Shown here: positions 60,661-64,000 of the stretch, in pieces | Position numbering within the stretch: the stretch's first letter is position 1 | Layout: the number at the start of each line of letters is the position of its first letter | Assembly (NCBI RefSeq): GCF_000224145.3 | Contig: NC_020167.2 | Coordinates: 6,312,601 to 6,376,600 of the forward strand | Source: Ciona intestinalis | Taxonomy: Eukaryota; Chordata; Ascidiacea; Phlebobranchia; Cionidae | DNA length: 64,000 bases | Direction: 5' to 3' | Made by a program: the position numbers and the translations under genes | Notes under the pieces: model-generated | The model's input: only the letters and a program-made list of their open reading frames with translations | Databases searched by the model: none | Told to the model about the DNA's origin: nothing

Positions 60661-63600
60661 TCAAACTGTTTTTATCCATCGCTCTGCGGGGGATGAAGTA
60701 ATAACCGCAAGGTTCAACTGGTGGAAAATCTGCTCGACTATGTCATTGTCTCGTGACGTCACCTCGGCGAATCCCACGCACTCGCTCCATTCTTTTATGA
60801 CGTGATAAACGTCATGCGCAGTGAGAGATCGTTTTGGCATTGTTGCTTCAGAAACAGATCGCGCCAGAAGCGTGCCATGGTCACGTGAACATTTCATGTC
60901 AAAAAATTGCGACTTGTCCACTTGTCGTGCATCCTGCAGAAAAAAGCTGAAATTAAAAAATCTGTTCCAACTAATATAATATTTCGAGCAGGGCATGTTA
61001 GTATAAGCCATGAGCAATTACAAAATGTATAGAGCCGGGTTGTAAACCTATTTGTATTAACCACTTCCACCTTGAACTAGGATGAAAACATCGTTTTCAC
61101 CGATACCGTAACTTTTAGCTAGAAGGAATAAACCGTGTATACCCATACTCATATCTTGTATACAAACCATATATGTCACTTACTGAATGTGTGCCAACAA
61201 GAAACACGGGTGGAAGATCGTTTCTCCTTTCTACGTCACTGTACTTTTTTTCACCAAAACAAAAGCATTTTCTTATTTGTTTAAAACAAGATGTTCGCCG
61301 TCTACATTCGGTGCGTCGACACCGAACAAGTCGTTCTCTTACGTCACAAGCGACGGAAAGAGTCTTTTCGTCTGTGACGTCATAAACGATGATGACAGCA
61401 TCGCTGTTGGACAAACAGGCGTCGTGTCGAGCAGTCTGACTGGCGACACCTAACGACGACCTTACCCGGTCTCCAGTTGGTTCCCCAAGTCTAGAAATAT
61501 AAATATGTATCAAGTTAGATATGTTACTCGTGGATAAAATTGTTTTAGGCCTATTAAGTTAAAAGTATTTCATGTTCGGCGCTTCAGCCATTGTCGGCGT
61601 ATGTGTCTTTGGGCAAGACACTTAATCGAAACTGCTCCAACCTGGTGGTCCTTATGGGTTGACTAAACTGTTAGCCAAACGGTGTGTGAAATCATAGTAG
61701 GCCTATACTAAAAGTGAAATGGAACAATAACAAGTTTCGTTGACACGCTTCGAGGGGATGCAATAAGTTTAACGACCGGTATCACAGATTAGTTCTTTCC
61801 ATTTCTAATGAAATCGTGCAAGTTGTAAAATAAATATAAGTTTTGTTTCAGTTAGCTGTTTGCTTCGGTTGCAGGTTCTACGAAACGAAGCAACTTAAAT
61901 TAAAATAGAACCAGGCGTGTATAGTGCTTGTGACGTAACAAACAATCAATTCGTGTTGTGAATCATGTAACCACTTTTGTTCATGAACAAAAATATCTTT
62001 CAATTAAACAAGTGAAGAGTTTACCATGTTAAAATAGAATATTTGACTATACAACAAAATTACTTTGTTTGAGAATTTTTAACGAGTATGTATATACGGC
62101 TAAATGCACGCATATTCTGTAGTAAAAGATCATAAACTTCGAAATAAAATCTCAAATTTCGGCAAACCATAAAGGCATAAAGGACCACTGAGTTGAAGCA
62201 ATTTGATGTTAAGTGTCAACGTACGGTGGCAGCGTCGAGTCTCGAACTTATATCTTCTGGGCTTATGCATATTGTAATTCAGTATACTATGGTTATGCCG
62301 TCTATTAGGACTTATAACATCCCTACTTTTGCTTGGTACTTGAAACATGGCGTTTTCGACGAAATGAAATTTTGTTGAAGAAACTTCTTTGTGCTGGACG
62401 AAGGGTTGACGTTTTGCAGTATCTGTGAAAATATTGCTTTGAATTTGGAAAACTCAAACATATATAGTATACGGTAAGGAAAGACGGGACATCTTATATA
62501 GCACATCATATTCAAATGAATAACTGTATATGGAGGTCGCGAGGAAACGGTTTCATAATTTCTTGAATATTCTATGTTTACTATACCAAATGAGCATTAA
62601 AAGTAAAAATAAATAAATATTTTTTTGTTTCTTCTGTTGCAATAAAGAAGGTCATAAAAATATAAAGCCAGAAAAGACAGGAAACTACAAAGACGGTAAC
62701 TAAACTATGTTATCAATAAACAGGCACCTATAACATTTTAACCTATATTTTGGGTATTCTGTAGTTATTGCGCTGGGGGAAATAACTTCTACGAAAAAGG
62801 TATTTTCTCTAAATATTTTTAAAAGGTGAAAGAGTTCCAGGAATTTTATCGGGAAACATTAATTGTTTTTTTTGTCCACAAACAATAAATGACCTACATA
62901 ACGATGACGCTATACATTGTGATAACATATTCTCTTGTTTGTTCATAAATAGAAAGCGGAAGTAATCTGGTGCAAGAAAACAATTTAGGAATATGACGTA
63001 ACACTATAAACAAGTGACGTGACATAGCAGAATACATTTTATTGATCGAGACATTGTTTTGGAATTTATAGGTTTTGTGCAAGAGACAAAAATTTTGTAA
63101 TAATTAAAACCATCAACCATCAAGTTTATCTTTTTTTTATGGAAAACCAAGTTAAAATCGCGCTATCACTGGTTTATCTATTTTATGAGATCCTAAAATA
63201 CAGACCAGGCACGCGGTATATGTAAAAGCGAATACTTTACTCGTGTTAAAACTACTTTTCTCTTTACTCGTGTTAAAACTAGGATAGGCATTATTCATTC
63301 ATTAATTCATTCTTTCATTCCCCCACTGTACGGGTCGTGTTTTACGCATACTTTTCTTTCAATTAAAACTTTAATGTTGTTTAATTAAACGGTTTATTGC
63401 ATTATATATTGTCTAGTGTAAAAGTCACGCCTTTTATCGAAACTTTTGTACCTCTGTTTTATTCATACACGTGTTATAAGGATACTCGTTTTACCGTTAC
63501 CCCCAGTATTTTTACATCTGTAGTACCCCGCCTTTCGTTACCGTCATCAAAGAAACAAAAAAATGTTTATGCATTCGTTTAAATAGATCCTGGGGTAAGA

Positions 63601-63921
63601 TGGATACCGTTAGCAAATAGTATCCCGTATTTCCTAACGGTGTTTTTAACAATTTACAACGCTCTTGAAAGCTCGTTAAAAGGATACGATTATATAATCG
63701 TGTAAATTATTTGTCCTGTAAATTACTTGTTTACTATACCAAACAGGAAGACCAAAAAAATGAAAACATGGACCCTCCTACCCTAACTTACTACCAGTCA
63801 TATGATGTCATATTTACCCAGCAGTATCAGTGACCTCCAACCCAAACTTGACCTTTATTCCCGAAGCTTTGACCTCTGGTTGAACTGTAGGGGAGCTCTG
63901 TGATAACCTACTTAGCCATTT
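60661..63921 (-). CDS. Divergent Ras-superfamily GTPase, 3' part (partial)
   Basis: Three exons: 63921-63818, 61490-61184, 60933-60661; phases join, giving 227 visible residues. The 5' end, with the P-loop, lies beyond the window. DTAG, followed by LGEPTGDRV, is the G3 motif. AVIIVYDVTDEKTLS is the usual beta-4 strand region. FLVGTHSD occupies the G4 place, where Ras proteins have NKxD; the Asp that reads guanine is kept but N-K is T-H. Before it sits an extra segment of about 35 residues rich in Cys, Arg and Lys (CRRTECRRRTSCFKQIRKC). The end, WIKTV, has no CAAX box, so no prenylation is expected. It may still bind nucleotide weakly or be a pseudo-GTPase. Nearest subfamily unknown. Confidence 0.8.
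61600..61690. repeat. Interspersed repeat fragment
   Basis: CTTTGGGCAAGACACTTAAT followed by CTGCTCCAACCTGGTGG. The first phrase is common in interspersed repeats of many animals; the family here is not certain. It lies in the 2.3-kb Ras-like intron, which otherwise shows nothing but the MITE at 62463. Confidence 0.4.
62463..62600 (+). mobile_element. MITE family 1, right-truncated copy
   Basis: TATAGTATACGGTAAGGAAA and GACGGGACATCTTATATAGC at left; the interior TTTACTATACCAAATGAG is seen but the right terminal repeat is absent. It lies in the large Ras-like intron. Confidence 0.6.
63583..63792 (+). mobile_element. MITE family 1, diverged copy near the window end
   Basis: GATCCTGGGGTAAGATGGAT at left, TTTACTATACCAAACAGG inside, CCTCCTACCCTAACTTACTA at right. 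It lies just downstream of the Ras-like exon donor at 63818. Confidence 0.65.
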
Positions 63922-64000
63922 CTGGAATAAAAACAAAAGTCGGTTCATTTACTGACCGGAAGAAACTATCTGCAACTATGACGTAAAAGTCACACGAGTT

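Overview
The window looks like a tunicate chromosome, most probably Ciona (inference). It is AT-rich, its genes have many short exons with GT-AG introns, and it carries single-copy chordate genes (UBTF, CNOT4, syndecan). A family of roughly 200-bp terminal-inverted-repeat elements is scattered through introns and intergenic DNA. No bacterial features, CRISPR arrays, retrovirus-like or Polinton-like elements were seen. All exon models below were read by hand from splice sites, phase continuity and family resemblance; no alignment was run.

Layout. 240-5232 (+): two tandem sigma-class glutathione S-transferase genes with matching four-exon structures. 6011-13401 (-): a 19-exon UBTF/UBF gene, the RNA polymerase I HMG-box factor, with an extra acidic segment inside the protein. 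15435-26471 (-): a 15-exon CNOT4 gene (RING, RRM and C3H E3 ligase of the CCR4-NOT complex), with a 125-bp assembly gap in one intron. 28806-48155 (+): a 32-exon gene for an unrecognised protein of about 1,367 residues. It has a repeated GG-containing motif, a coiled-coil middle and a C-terminal EF-hand-like region. Two related C2H2 zinc-finger genes (29180-29989 and 31074-31772) lie on the opposite strand inside its first intron. 50098-50313 (-): a possible small secreted peptide ORF, weakly supported. 53002-59607 (-): a six-exon syndecan with a long 3' UTR. 60661-63921 (-): the 3' part of a divergent Ras-like GTPase gene that continues beyond the window.

The genes do not form one pathway. 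They are mostly housekeeping or cell-surface genes: rRNA transcription (UBTF), mRNA decay and ubiquitination (CNOT4), detoxification or prostaglandin metabolism (GSTs) and heparan-sulfate adhesion (syndecan). The most novel item is the 1,367-residue protein with its repeats and nested zinc-finger genes. Other notable points are the abundance of short hairpin-forming elements, a heptapeptide minisatellite inside CNOT4, an altered syndecan C-terminus (EYYA), and an unusual Cys/Arg/Lys-rich insert in the Ras-like protein.
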